From Metellina segmentata (Eukaryota > Arthropoda > Arachnida > Araneae > Tetragnathidae): a stretch of DNA of 64,000 bases. A program made the translations under genes and the position numbers. Below the pieces are notes generated by a model, which was given only the letters and a program-made list of their open reading frames with translations, ran no database searches and was not told the DNA's origin. The stretch lies in assembly GCA_947359465.1 (NCBI GenBank), contig OX375882.1:54248509-54312508 (forward strand), read 5' to 3'. This document shows, piece after piece, positions 48,301 through 62,400 of this stretch; within the stretch, counting starts at the first letter, position 1; each line of letters starts with the position of its first letter.

Positions 48301-50378
48301 TGGCCGACCAACCGGTATAGTGGTTAAGGTGTTAGCCTCTAGATCGGAAGGTTCCTGGTTCGAATCCGGGTCCGGGCATGGATGTTTGTAAACGTATGGT
48401 GTAGAGGCGGCTGGTGCACCTTAAATCTGTCGTGGCCGAAAGTCCTCACGTTGGGTTGGCGTGGAAGTTTGGAGAGTGGGGTGCCAGCTCAGGTGTTGCT
48501 TCGTCATCTGACCATGGTTCAAAATTACGAGGTGTTGTCCTCGAATCTTTCCCTTAAGGGACTGATTCCGGACCGTCGTCAATAGCCCGTTGTGTTGCTC
48601 TAGTACGACGTTAACTAAAATTACCATTACCATTACCCTTATAAATACTGAACAAGTTCATTTCTATTTCTTATTAGATATAAGCAATTTTCTGTAATGA
48701 TTTTAAAGAGTACTTCATAGTGAAGCACAGGTATTTAGCTAGTTGTGTATAGTTATGTCTTCCCCTATCTCAGTCTTAAGCCCTTTATTGGTTATCTGGG
48801 TAGTAAAAATATATCTTCACGTTCAGACAGTTGCCTAGCACTCATAAATGGGATTTTTTCTCGTAAACTTGAATACTAAATGAGCTTTTCATTTTAGATA
48901 TAGTTGACCTATTCATTCTTGCATGCAATTCAATGATATGTGCAATTTAAAAAAAATAATATTTGTCTTTACTCTTTAGCCTATGCTTGAAAGAGTGAGA
49001 CTACATCCTCTTCTTGTCACTGCTTCAAAAGAAACGGAACTCGGTACTGGCAGGTAAAAATTTATTCTGCTATTTTATGTGTTTGACTTATGAAACATTA
49101 ATGTGACATAGCTTAATTTTGTATTGTGTTGTTCAGTTTCAAGCTTCATATATTTTCTTATTTGCTTAGTGTGGTAACATAATTTGACTCTTGTCTACTA
49201 ATTAAATAACTTAATATGTTGAAGACAATTTGAAATCTTCTACTTTTCATGTCCTAGCTGATAGTATACTGTTGGTGGCTAAATCTATGGGAGAATAAAA
49301 TGTGTCATAATCGTAAAAGTATAAATTGGAAAAACTTCACATAAAAATGTTTTTTACTCTTTGGCATCATTTCTGATTAACTATCTGGGTGCAATTGCAC
49401 CTTTTGAGCTTTAATTAAGACTAAAAATTATTTGTTTACTTTTTTGGAAGGAAACAATAGCAAAATAAGTTGACCTATAAATTAGACTTTTACAACATTT
49501 GTTATATGATTTCAACCCAATCTACATTCCCAATTGTCAATATTATTTTAATGCTACTGTCTAGTTATCTCTTATTTAAAATACTATGTTCAAATCTCAC
49601 TGATTTTTAATCCTGACTGATGCTTATCAAATTTTAACATGTTATTGCATAATATATTTGTTTTGTAGGTGGAAAAAAATGTCATACCACGATATTGTAG
49701 TTGATTGTGCCTCAATTTCATTGGATGCTGTTGAAGGTACTCGTGAAACTGTTAGAAGAAAAAACAATGTTGCATCAACATCTTTAGAGCAAAATGTTTG
49801 TTCTTATGGTATGTTGAAGGATCAATAATATTAAGACCACTGTGGAATATCTTTTAATACTAACTTTTGAAGTAATAAAATTTATGAGAATTCTGAATTA
49901 CGTTTTTAGTATTACATTCCAAAAATTTCAAACCACCTGACATTAAATGTAAAAATCTATTCATATATTACAGTGTCTACTTTCTAAATATTAATTTTAG
50001 TTAAATGTTTAGATTCCTCCTCTACATTCCAGCACACATATATTACCATATACCTCACTGTCATATGATAACAGGGTGGTAACAGAACCTGGAAAACCGG
50101 GAAATCAGGGAATTCTCAGGGAACTTTTTATTTCTGGAAAAATCAGGGAAATCTCAGGGAAAATTTCCAAATTTTACAAAAAATCAGGGAAATTTTGACA
50201 ATTTAAACTGTTACTATTATCTTTTGTCCTATTTTGAGATGCGCGATTTTGAGTGCTTTTGTGAATCGAATAAATCGTATTCGCTAAAATTGTAATTCGA
50301 AAAAAGAACCACAGTGTCGTAAATTTTGAACACTGCGGAAACCGCTGCCGCCATTTTTTTCGCGGCTGCAGTGTTTTG

Positions 50379-50418
<40 letters not shown>

Positions 50419-53400
50419 CAGTTTTAAGGGTTCCAAACAATAACAATTAAAATATCTAGAAAAAAACATAAAATATTTGTGGAGAATGATCTTTTTCCAC
50501 CCTTTGACCCTAAATACTTACAAATAGTGTTGTGTGGATACTGTATATCGATACCAATCGAGGATCATAACATTTCTTAAGGGAATTGTTAAATCAGGGA
50601 AATTTTTGTGAGACTATCGGGGAAATCATAAAAATATCAGGGAACTTTTTTTCAAGGATTTTGTTGCCACCCTGGATAATATACCTGTGATATATGTAAA
50701 GCAATACTACTAGCCCATATGCTATGGTTACTATTTATTCTTATGCTGAGAAGGTACGTCTGTTCTAAAAGTTAACATTGGTTAGATATAAATGTTGACA
50801 TTGACTTTGTGTCTTTTCTCTTTGTTGAGCATAGTCAGTCTGGGTTTTCAGCTTCTGATTAGCATTTCTAATTCATTAATAACTAAACTCTTAAAACAAT
50901 CACTGCATGGTTTGTTTGGTTCATATTAATTCTTGAAATTTAGTTGTTTGCCTATTCAGTTATAAAATGTTTTCAAATTGAAAAGCTAATTTAATTAAAT
51001 TTAAGTTAAGAACTTTGATCAATCTAGATTAAAAAGTGAATTTGGAACAGTGTGTGTATGTTCTGTTACAAAATTTCTGAATTAATAGTTCTCAGAAGTC
51101 GCAGACAGCATTGAAAAACAGTTGATTCATTTAAGTACGCATTCAATGATTGGAGTTATGTCCTCAAAAAAGTATTTTTAGTATTCTGTATTAAAAATTA
51201 AAAAAAAAAATCAAAATAACTTAATCAGGGGTATCTAAAACTTGCAAAATGGACATTGACCTTTTTTTCTCACCAATATACGTATTCATGAAGCAGAAAA
51301 TCAGGTTTCTGGTCAATTTCGTTTTTTACAGTTAATAGGATTTTTTTCAGATTAAACAATTAGATAATCTGTTATAAAAGTTTTTATTGGGTGTGAATAG
51401 CTACAGGACATACTTACATTTATAAACTTATTTATCCACAAAAAATTACGTATTTTAATAGAAAGGTTAATATTTTATGCTTGGTTCTTATTTTGGTTTC
51501 AACTGTTTAGTCTTTATCATAAAAAATTTCATTTATACTGTTATTTAAACTTTTGTTTCTAGAAAGTACTCAGTTTGTTAGTTATAATGGTCAAAGCAGC
51601 TCGTCGATGAACTTTGAGTCAGATTCTTTAACAAATGATTTGGGATCATCTCATGAACAGATTAGGACTCCATCTTCTTCTTTATCTACCATACCTGCAT
51701 CAAGTAGCACCACATCCCCATCACCAATGAAAGGTGAGTATACAAAGTTGTACTTTATTTCTGTATGTGTGTTTTAATAAGTTATCTTTATTTAATGTCA
51801 TTAAATGTTTCACTATCTGTTCTGATTTCAGTAAGAGTTTGGATGCTATTTTCTGTCCTAAACATTTGTTTTTGAGTAATCATTCTCGAATCCTTCATTT
51901 ACATTTGATAATAACTATGTGCAATTAAAATATAATTTTTTTTATCCAATGTTCATTAAAATTGAATATTCATTAAGGCTCTATGTGAGTGGGGAATCGT
52001 GAACCACTTGGAATTACCTTGGTGTACTTCAGGGTTTGGGTTCAGGTTACACTTTACATGCATATCATACAATCTAGGAACATTCCACTTACAGAAGTGC
52101 CACACATTTCCTTCAAATGAACAGACATTCATTTTCACCCCAGGGTTCAAGCTAAGAACCTTTCGATCTAGAAGTCAATTCCATGATTTCTAGACCAATT
52201 AGGCAGTGCAATTGAAATAGTGGTATATAGTTAATTAGCTCACAATGATTTTCAGTGAAATCAATAATTTCTAAGCCATTTAGATTATTTAGAAATCAAT
52301 CAAAATTATAAATTGTTGAATATTACTGGTTTTGTTTATTTTCTTATAAAGCAAATCACCTGTCTCTTAGATAAAATTATTGAAAGTAAAAAAAATATAT
52401 ATATATATATACAACCCCTGCAAATGCATGATGCACATGTATTTCAAGCAAATTTGCTTTTGCTGTTGATGGACGTTCTTAGCTTTTCTGTGAACCATTA
52501 TTTCAGTTTTGCTATTATTTTATTCTTATTAGTTTGATTATTTCAGGAGAACAAGATTTAAGAAGTTATAGCTCACAAATATCTACTGAAGAAATTGTTC
52601 CTCTAGATTTTGCAATCGAAGCAAAACCTGAAGTAAGAAATAGTGTTAACTCCAAATTTTTTTATAAATATTTTCTTAATAAAAGTATAAAAATAGATGT
52701 ATATTTGTAAAATCATAGCAGTTCATTATTCAAATGAAAAAAATGTATTCAAATTACTTAAAATTCTTAAAAATATAGTAAATGTTTCGCCAAACATCCG
52801 GGTCATGGGAGTTTTTAATCAGAAAAATAAATTTCTAGACAGCAAAGTAAGATCTCATTTCTAAAATTCTAATTTATTTTAAAAACATGAAAACTCATCA
52901 AAGTACCAGTTATTAAACTGATTGCCCTTGAAAACGAATGTTTAAGTTTACTCACTATGTTAAGTATGTATTCACTTCATGTCATGTGGACCTGACCAAA
53001 ACTGGTTTTTTCATCCTACTATTTAAACTCATATCTTAGTAAAGCTTATAAAATATGAAACTAATTTTGTTAAAAAATGCTTAGTAATAATTTCTGAAAT
53101 ATATTTTAGGTTTTAAAAGTAGATTTAGAAGATTCAAATGCACAACCACAAACTGCAAAAGGTGTGTAATGTTGTACTCATATTTTTATACAAAAATATA
53201 TTTAACAAACTGTTTGAATTTTTGAAAGATTTGAATTTAAGTTTTCATTGTTGTCTTATTTAGGTTCCAAAAAGATGTTTGTTTCTTCTACACAAGGATT
53301 AAAAGATTCTGAAAAACCATCCAATACTTCCAATAATCCAAACTTATCAAGTAATGACATTGTTCTTCCAGCAGTAGAAGCAAAAGAAGAAGGTAAGTAC

Positions 53401-56400
53401 TTGATCTTATGATTTAAAATTCATGTATAGTGCCCATTTTTTGTCATTCCTTGTCAAAACAGTACACCAAAATATCATATTCAACATGACCTTTTCTAAT
53501 TTCAATGAAATTTATGTTTTTTATGTAGCCTCATAAGAAATGGAATCCTACAAAATTTGCCACACGCACATCTGAATTATTTTTCCAAATTAATCTCATT
53601 GAAAACTTCGAAAAAAATGGCAAAATTTGGGTCACAGTAGGTAACAAATTTCCAAAAATCTTAAGTCCACATATGCTACAAAGCTAAACTTCGGCTTATT
53701 TTAAAGCCTATAAAACAAGCTTCTAAATTATATGCTATAACTATTACTACATAGAAAAAGATTTATTAGTCACAGGTCGCATATTTTTTTACCTTTGAAC
53801 TAAATTAAAAAATTTTTTGAAAAGAAATTTGTTCTTAAACATATGCTGTAAATTTGTAGTTGGAACTCCTAGATTTAGAGCAAATAAGTTTTTGTGTGTG
53901 GTTCAGACTAACTAAGCAACAACTTGACTGACAATAAAGTAGGGGCTGCCCCATCTATAAGCAAAAATGGAGCATTTGTATATTGCCGTTTGAATCATAT
54001 GCTCAAATGTTCTGTCAGAAACAAAATCAATATCTTAAAATGTTTTTAGTGTTCCAACTAGATTACTGATACAAACTCATGATTAATTGCTTCTTTTTTT
54101 AAAAATAGGTTTTAGCTTAAAATGTAGGTTTGAAATTAAATATTTCAAATTTTTGAGAAATATATTTGACCATATTGCATAAAACATAATACCCCGTTTA
54201 AGGAGTTGTGCTCCCTGGAAACCCAAGCGATCTTTTTTAGCTTTCATTGCACTACTCTTTAGTCCTTTCTTCATTTTCCCATATTTTTATTTACTGCAGA
54301 CATAATTTTAATTTACTTTAGCACCTTTTACAAAAGTTTCTAGTTAGTTATTTATTGTTTCTATGCATTTATGTTTATTGCATGATTTTTCCTTATAGAT
54401 ATAGATAAAGAAGTTTCTGAATTAACTTCCTTGCAAAATTTTACAATGAAAATGGCAACCGATGAGGCAAGGCTGGACACGCCTTTTTGTTCCACAACCC
54501 AGAATCTCACAGATGAACCCGGAGATTTGCCTTTGACTGTGATGTCGAATTCTGAACGATCAGATAGCTTACCTAAGAGCAATGATGAAGAAGTAGAAGA
54601 AATGTTTAATAGTATGCAAGACACTGATATGGAAACAGACATTCCACCTTTTAGTCGATTTCGCTATTTTAGTCATTGTGGACCTCCACCTGTGATTCCA
54701 TTGGAGTGTATTCAAAAGCCAAAGGTCATTCGATCTTTTTCATGCCCTGCAGATTTATATCAGTCTGAGCAAATCAATGCTACAAATGGTAAATTTTATC
54801 TTGCATCTGAAAGTGTTGTAGTTACGTGCAGCAGTAGTACGATTACTTCGTCCAGTGCCTTTGTACCTGTACCTACAGGAACTGCAGTTTCATCCATAGA
54901 TGGATTGATTACGTACCATGATTTGATTCCGATTGCTTTGAATTCAATACCAGATGTAAAGCAACGCACAGCTTCAAATTTTGGAACTAATTTTTCCCAA
55001 GTTTTATATTTGAGTAGTTTGTCACCTCCTGAGCTACTAGATCATTATATCCAACAGGGCAATATTGCCTGTTCATTCAATCAGTTAGGTGCTATCTCCA
55101 TTACTTCAACAAATAATACAGATTGGACTCATTTTGGTGGTAAGTTGAAACCCTTTTGAATTTAAAAAATGATTTGTTTTATTTAGGTGTCTAATGTTAC
55201 ATTTATTTTGGATGTGAATGCTGAAGCATTGTGGTTTGGGTATTTAATACAGAAAATCATTAGATATCTTTGCTTATAATGATATTCTTGATTAAATTCT
55301 AATCTTTTTTGACTTTGAAAATCAAAAAAGGTTTAATTTAATTTAATCCTTTGAAATTAATTTCTAGAAACTGTTTTTCAGTGAAATGTTTGCATGATTC
55401 TAACCACAATAACATTTCTCTACGAATTAGCTAAAACATGACGTTTCATGGCAGTTATGATTAAGATATTAATTGATGATTGTGTTACATTATTAAAAAT
55501 GCTTTATTCTTGGAATTTCACAAGAAAAATAAAAAGTAAATGAGACTTTGATCTGTCAGCAATACTATATAAAATTTTTTCTTAACATCCCCATGTATTT
55601 GTTACATTCTGTTAAAAATAATCGAATTAAAAGTATGTTACACCTTATTTTGCTTCAGATTCGAACATCTACTGTAACCAATATATGACAAACTTGCAAC
55701 AATGTGGGATCACTTTCTATCCTCATTCTATCATTGGTTACATATATCATTCGATATTTATATACTTTCACTCAAAATGGCTTGCTCACTAAATTACTAG
55801 TGCATCTGTACTATTATAAAAGGAAGTGTTTGTTTTCTGCCTGCAAAGTCCTGACGAATCTAGGGCACTTACAGTTTATAGGATTTGGCACACAGGTAGT
55901 CCGAATTTTTTACAATTATTGAGTTGTGGCGAATTTTAAAATGAATTAAAAAAAAAAATTTTTACTGTTCTTTCTTCTTTTAGAAATTAAGAGGCATCAA
56001 AATTTAGACTTTTCTCCCTCATGTTACTATTAACGTCAGCCTTTGGAACCATGCTAAGTTTTTTTCACCTTCCATCTCAAATGGAAACGAATAGATTTGA
56101 ATGAGATTTTCATTCAAGATTCATTCATTTTGATTTCCTGAGAAACAGATTAGAGTGAAACAGAAGAAATTATTTAGGTTATCACTGACGTTCTTCAGTG
56201 CTTTTTTCTATCTCAGCGATCGTTAAAGATAGAATAAATATTTTAACGGATTTGAAATCTGTGAAAAAATTTCCACCAGATAGATAGATACCTTATATGT
56301 TTGATTTTCTTTTAATAAATAATTTATCAATTAAATATTTATATTTCTTGGTTTGCAAAACAAACCAACACCATGAGCAATGTGACCCCCATGAAAAGAA

Positions 56401-59400
56401 CTGTCTCGGGCAACTCCGTTATGACTGTTATCCAATAGGCTACGAATTCCCATTTGTTTTGCGAAGCAAACCAACTCCATGGGAATCACCGTTATGACTG
56501 TTATCCAATAGGCTACAAATTCCCATTTGTGGTTTGCGAAGCAAACCAATAACACCACAAAAGGCGCTGGCAACTCCGGGTTAGCCACACATTGGCTAGT
56601 TATGAATAAATATTCAATCGTAACAGATGTAAAGAAGCGAGTAAAATCAAGCAATAATGTTTATGATAAAATAGTTGAAAACAAAACCACTATTTATATG
56701 CAAAAACTTATTGAAAGCACTTGTATGATAGTATTAATTTAATTAACTAGGGGGCTCCGCACCCTGCTCGCTAACCCCAGGGGGTTGCCACGCAATCCTA
56801 TTCTGTTTGCTTTGAAAACCAACACTCCTTTTGCAGAGTCAATCTCCTGCGACTGCTAAACCATCTTAATAATTCGTACAATCCTGATTTGACTTTCCGG
56901 TCCATGACATATCGAGGACTTCGCCCCCTGCTTGCTAATGCTCTCCAACCCACAGTGATTGCTACACTTTCCCATTTGGTTTGCTTCGCAAACCAAAACT
57001 TTTTTCGCAAGTGATTTCCCTTTTTTTACTTTAACACTTAATGCATCCTAAAATAATAGCCACATTAGTAAAAATCCTTCTCCATCTTGTTCCCTGTACT
57101 CGTAATTTTGAGGTCTCCACTTTCTCGGGAGAGAGAATCTGAAGAATCTTTCTCGGGTCTGAGAATTGAGCGAATAAGAGAGCCTCAACTCTTATTACAG
57201 AGTCCTCCTGTGATGGCGAAACCTCCGTCCCCTGCTCGCCTCCATTCCTTCAGGACATCACAGCGAGCTGGCCTTGGTTTCATCAAAGGCATTTGATGTT
57301 CCATCGCGTACTTACTCAAGGAACAATTTATACACTATCTAGAAATTATACTTTTTATCGCATTGACTTTATTTATTAACCAATTTTAAAAATAATTGTA
57401 CCATAAGAAAAAGTACATTCTAAGGTTTTCAAATTTAAAAAATAGTTTTAAGCTATATAGATATGACGGTTTTAATACAAAGTAACAACATTTGCCTTTT
57501 GTGTTGCTCAAGTGCATTGTAAATTCCATTACCTACCTTATTTATGATTACTCTGCAAAAGATTATAGTAAGTATTCAATAGCAAAAAGGGATTTCTAGA
57601 CCAGGGCTCGAAATACCCGGATGCACAGGTGCACTGTGCACATGAAAATATAATTGTGCACCTAATTTTTTCCCACTAGGTGCACACAGTGCACCAAATT
57701 TAAAAACTTAGGTGCACAAGGTGCACCTGTATTAAAAAATCTATTTCGAGGCCTGTTCTAGACACAGCTGTATTCTTATCTCAATGGACTTTACAGCTAG
57801 AATTTCATAAATAAAATAAAACTTTATTCCATGCATTAAATGAATGCAGCATCTTGAAACTATTCTCACCAAAATATAGTTTTTATGATGCTGAATCTAT
57901 CTAATATGTGATTATTTGGACACATTTCTAATGAATGTTGCAGGTACACAACAACTGTTATTTTCGTTTCAAGTTTAAATTACCTATTTCATTAAAAAAA
58001 ATACAAATAATCCATTTTGTTTTTCCAGGAAAACCTCCTCCAGATGAAATCACAATTTTAAGGAATCAAATTTTATTACTGCACAATCAACTATTATTTG
58101 AAAGACATAGGAAAGATGTCCATAGTGAGAGAAATAGAAGAATTTTAGGAAGAGCAAAAAGATTTAGAATGCAAGAAGAATATATAATAGCTTTGGTAAT
58201 CGAGTTTCTTTCTTATAAACATTTATTATTTTCAATTATTTAGCTATATTTTATCCTGAAATATTTACAGGATCTTGCAAAATCCTATCTTTTTTATTCA
58301 ACAAATTTGCACTTCAAATTGAGATATAGTATTAACCCCTAGTTATGTTTGGCCTGGATATATCATGCATTTTGCTATATCCATCTTTTTTACTTAAAGC
58401 CCACTAAAATTTTATTTTTAGGACGAGAGAAAATCCTACTTACATCTTTTTAAGTGACAGCGCTAAGTAAACTGTTTTAAGCTGTATTTTAGGGTCATTG
58501 TAGGTCTGGTCAGTAGGTTTTCCCACTGTGCTAGCAACTTGTGAAATGTATGTGGCATAGGTTCGATTCCTCCCTGTATGTGTTTATTTTACTGTGTCAG
58601 TAAAACTTCTTGCGTGTGTGTCCATTTACTTGATGTGACCTTTTTTGACACTGCAATTTGTCTGTTGTGTTTGGTGCCGCTTCTCCAGACATGGCCCTTG
58701 TGCCATTAAGCCGCAGAACAACCAACCATCCGCAGTGTAATATCTGAACAATGTTATGTTAAGGGGACGTTGAATGTTATTGTTGACCCCTGAAAGGAAT
58801 CGTAAATGACGCACTTCAAAGTGTCTGTTAAGTTCATCCTCACTGCTTGGTGGCAAAATATACAATTGTTGCCATGAAAAATGTGGATAAAAGTTTAAAT
58901 TAAACCCACTGAGGAAACCAAGGGTTAATTATTGGATCATCCAGAAAGTTCTGCAGGTTTTTTTTTATATTAAATACCAACGAAGCTGTACAAAAACATA
59001 AGAAAATATTTTTTAATCACTTAAGCACCATTTTGTTCTATGACTCTGCCATCTTTCTCAGCTGGAATTATTTTTTTTTTTTTTAAATCATTAGGTTTAT
59101 TTGTAAAAAAGTTGTCGAGACACTGTTTTGAAAGTCTCCAAAGGATTGAACTCCATGCCATTCAGAACATTTTGAAGTGACCTGAAGAGGTGAAAATCTG
59201 AAGGGCAAGGTCTGGTGAATATGGGGTGGGTGGGTAACACAAAACATTTCAGCCGTGCTCAATAAGTCTGTCTGACATTCAGTGAAAGGTGGGGCATGCA
59301 TTGTTATGCTGGAAGACAACACCTCGACGATTGGTCAGTTCTGGCAGCTTTGCTTCGATTTTTGCTTTTAATACAGCCATTTGAGAACTGTTTTTTTTTC

Positions 59401-62400
59401 TGAATTTATTGTCTGATTTTGTGGCGACAATTCCTATGTAGTCAAACCATACATATCATTACTTTTTTGGGATGCAGTCCCCTCTCAATGTTATTAGGGG
59501 AGATTCCTCTGGCTTACCCCATGATCCTTTTCTTGTAACATTATTGTATAGTATCCACTTCTCATCTCCAGTAAAGAGCCGCTTCAAAAAAGGAGCTTCT
59601 TCATTTCATTTCAGCAAAGAATCACATGCCTAAATTGGAGCAAGCATATTCTGTTGTGTTAAAGTACGGGGTACCCATACATCATAGCGGCTCACATGCC
59701 CAATCTTCTTCAGATGATCATAAATTGTACTTTATGGAATATTTAGTCTGTGTGATAACTGTGTAATGTAGATTTTACATTTACAGAGGATGGTTGTTCA
59801 GAGCAGGCATCGTCTTCAAAGCTGAGATTTCTACACTTAAATTTATCAAACGACCTTCGAACAATGTCATCAGAAACAGCACTTTGTCCATACACAGCAT
59901 ACATTTTATGATCAATCTGACTAGCATTTTTTTCTTTCTTAAAATAAAAGCATAATATGACAGAAATGAACTTTTTGGTTCTCCATTCTTAGCACTGCAG
60001 TGAAACAAATATTATGACACAACACATGCTAGAATTATGCAGTGAAAGCAGAAAAGACCGAAGTTACACATCTGCTTCAATCAAGGCCACTCGTTACCAG
60101 CGGTAGCAAAATAATAACAAAGCGCTCTTCGATTTGTAAACCCCCGCATGATCCAATATAACTTGTCCCCTTGTTTCTGATAAGTCAATTTTCCTTGTCC
60201 TTGTTATATTATTTCCCATAATATATTACACTTTTTCCTTGAAATGCTATAAAGGATTTTTGCTATCATAATATACTATCAGTATAGTAAAATTCATTTT
60301 GCTTTTCGATAAAAATTATTGCACCCATTGAATAAGAGTATTTCCAACATTTTATTTTCACATAAATGTTCATGTGTTAATATAATATTCTTTTTTCTAT
60401 GCAACATGTGCTACTTTTGAACTTATTGCTTGTATTTTACTTGCAGAAAGAACAAATTAAATTATTAGAGCAGGATAAAACAGATTATAAGATTCATCTA
60501 TCTAAACAACAAAAATTGCATGACATAATCCAAGTTGAAAAGCAGCAAGTTAAAAATGATTTGCTTAGCCGAATTTCGTAAGTCCTATTATTTCCTTTAT
60601 TTATTAGATTTTCCATTTTGTACCTGTGATTTCACCTGAAATGTCTTTGAATTTTTTCACTATCTACTATAGCCGACCAACCGGTATAGTGGTTAAGGTG
60701 TTAGCCTCTAGATCGGAAGGTTCCTGGTTTGAATCCGGGTCCGGGCATGGATGTTTGTGATCGTATGGTGTAGAGGTGGCTGGTGCACCTTAAATCTGCC
60801 GTGGCTGAAAGTCCTCACGTTGGGTTGGTGTGGAAGTTTGGAGAGTGGGGTGCCAGCTCAGGTGTTGCTTCGTCATCTGACCGTGGTTCAAAATTACGAG
60901 ATGTTGTCCTTGGATCTTTCCTTTAAGAGACTGATCCCGGACCGTCATCAATAGCCCGTTGTGTTGCTTTAGTACGACGTTATCTAAAATTACCATTACC
61001 ACTATCCACTATTAGTCATTTTTTATTTTTGATAGCTGTACATTGGTTTCTATGTTGAAAATTATCTTCCATACTTTTTTGCATGGTAGGTTATGTATAA
61101 TGGTTTAATGGTATGTTTTTATGGTTTTATTATTTAATTATGGTTTAATGGTATGGTTTAATTATTTTTGGCAGGTATACTACCTGCAGTTTACTGCTAA
61201 AAAATATCAAAATTTTTACAAGAAATATAATGTGTAGTTACTTGCTTTAGCATAAATGTTAAAAGTCAATCTTTGTTAAAAGAGATCCTAAATATTACTC
61301 TTCATTATGTTGATGTGTGAAGCTTTTCTGTTAATTGTAACAGTTTTATCATAGGAAAGCTGAGCAAGAGAATGCCCAGTTGTTATTCTCCAACAAAAAC
61401 CTCCAGAACCTCCTTGTATCACAAAAACAAGAAAATGATGAAATTAGAGAAGTAAGAAACTTTTTATTTTGAGTTTGTTATAATAATTTCCCTGAATTTG
61501 CATTGATTTACTGATGGCATTAAACTGACCTTTCATTTATTCATTTGCTTTTTGAAACAGTTTTTAATTTTGTATTTCTTGAAGGATAGTTTAGTAATTG
61601 CAAAATTTTCTCAAGACTTTAAACTAATTTGATCTTCAACAGTTTAAGGATCACAGAATGCAGGAGAAAAATAGAATTGGGTGGAATTGAAACTACATTT
61701 GTGTGGTTAAAATACTGGAAGAATGAAAAACGGGACAAAATCCATGCTTAATTCTTACAAACTGCCTAAAAGCTCCAGTTTTGAATTTCAGTACAAAACT
61801 TTTTTTCCCCTTTTCTTCATTTTTCTCAAGTCCTTCCTCTGTAAAGAAGTTTTTCTACATCTTCTTTACAATTTTTTGCTTGGTAATTTTTGATACTGAT
61901 CTCATAAAATCATAAAAAGCAAACATTACAAGTTTCATTGTAGTTCAAGTAGTCTTACCACCTCTTTACTAACCAATCTAATGGTCTGTTCCATGTTTGT
62001 GATTGAAAACCTTGCATAACAATTAGCAAAATCAATAAAATCAGCAGTTATTCTTATGTGCAATCTCTCTCATTAGAGACAAGTGCTTAGATGGGTTTGC
62101 TCTGATGAGTGTTCTCATAACTGGAATATAAAATATGTGCTTCCTAAATGATGAATTATCTTTGATATTAAATTTAATACTCAACTGTGATGGGGATAAT
62201 TCTTAGTCTCTATTTTTCTCTTGTCTTAGTTATCATATTTTACCCACCATTAAGATTTACCATGTGTGATGTACTTGCTATAAAACATTTAATCTTTTAA
62301 ATTACACCGTTTATGTCATTTAAACCACATATGATCTATTCAATTAACACACGTTTTTAAATGCAATTATCACTGTTGGTTAAGTTATTAAATTTTTTAA

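Noticed and set aside
50380..50416. (TA)n tract as a regulatory element
   Set aside because: A plain microsatellite inside a MITE; minus-strand Tyr-Ile repeats are its translation artefact.
54361..54642. Minus-strand 93-codon frame
   Set aside because: It is antisense to the large TSC1 exon and follows its codon pattern; a shadow.
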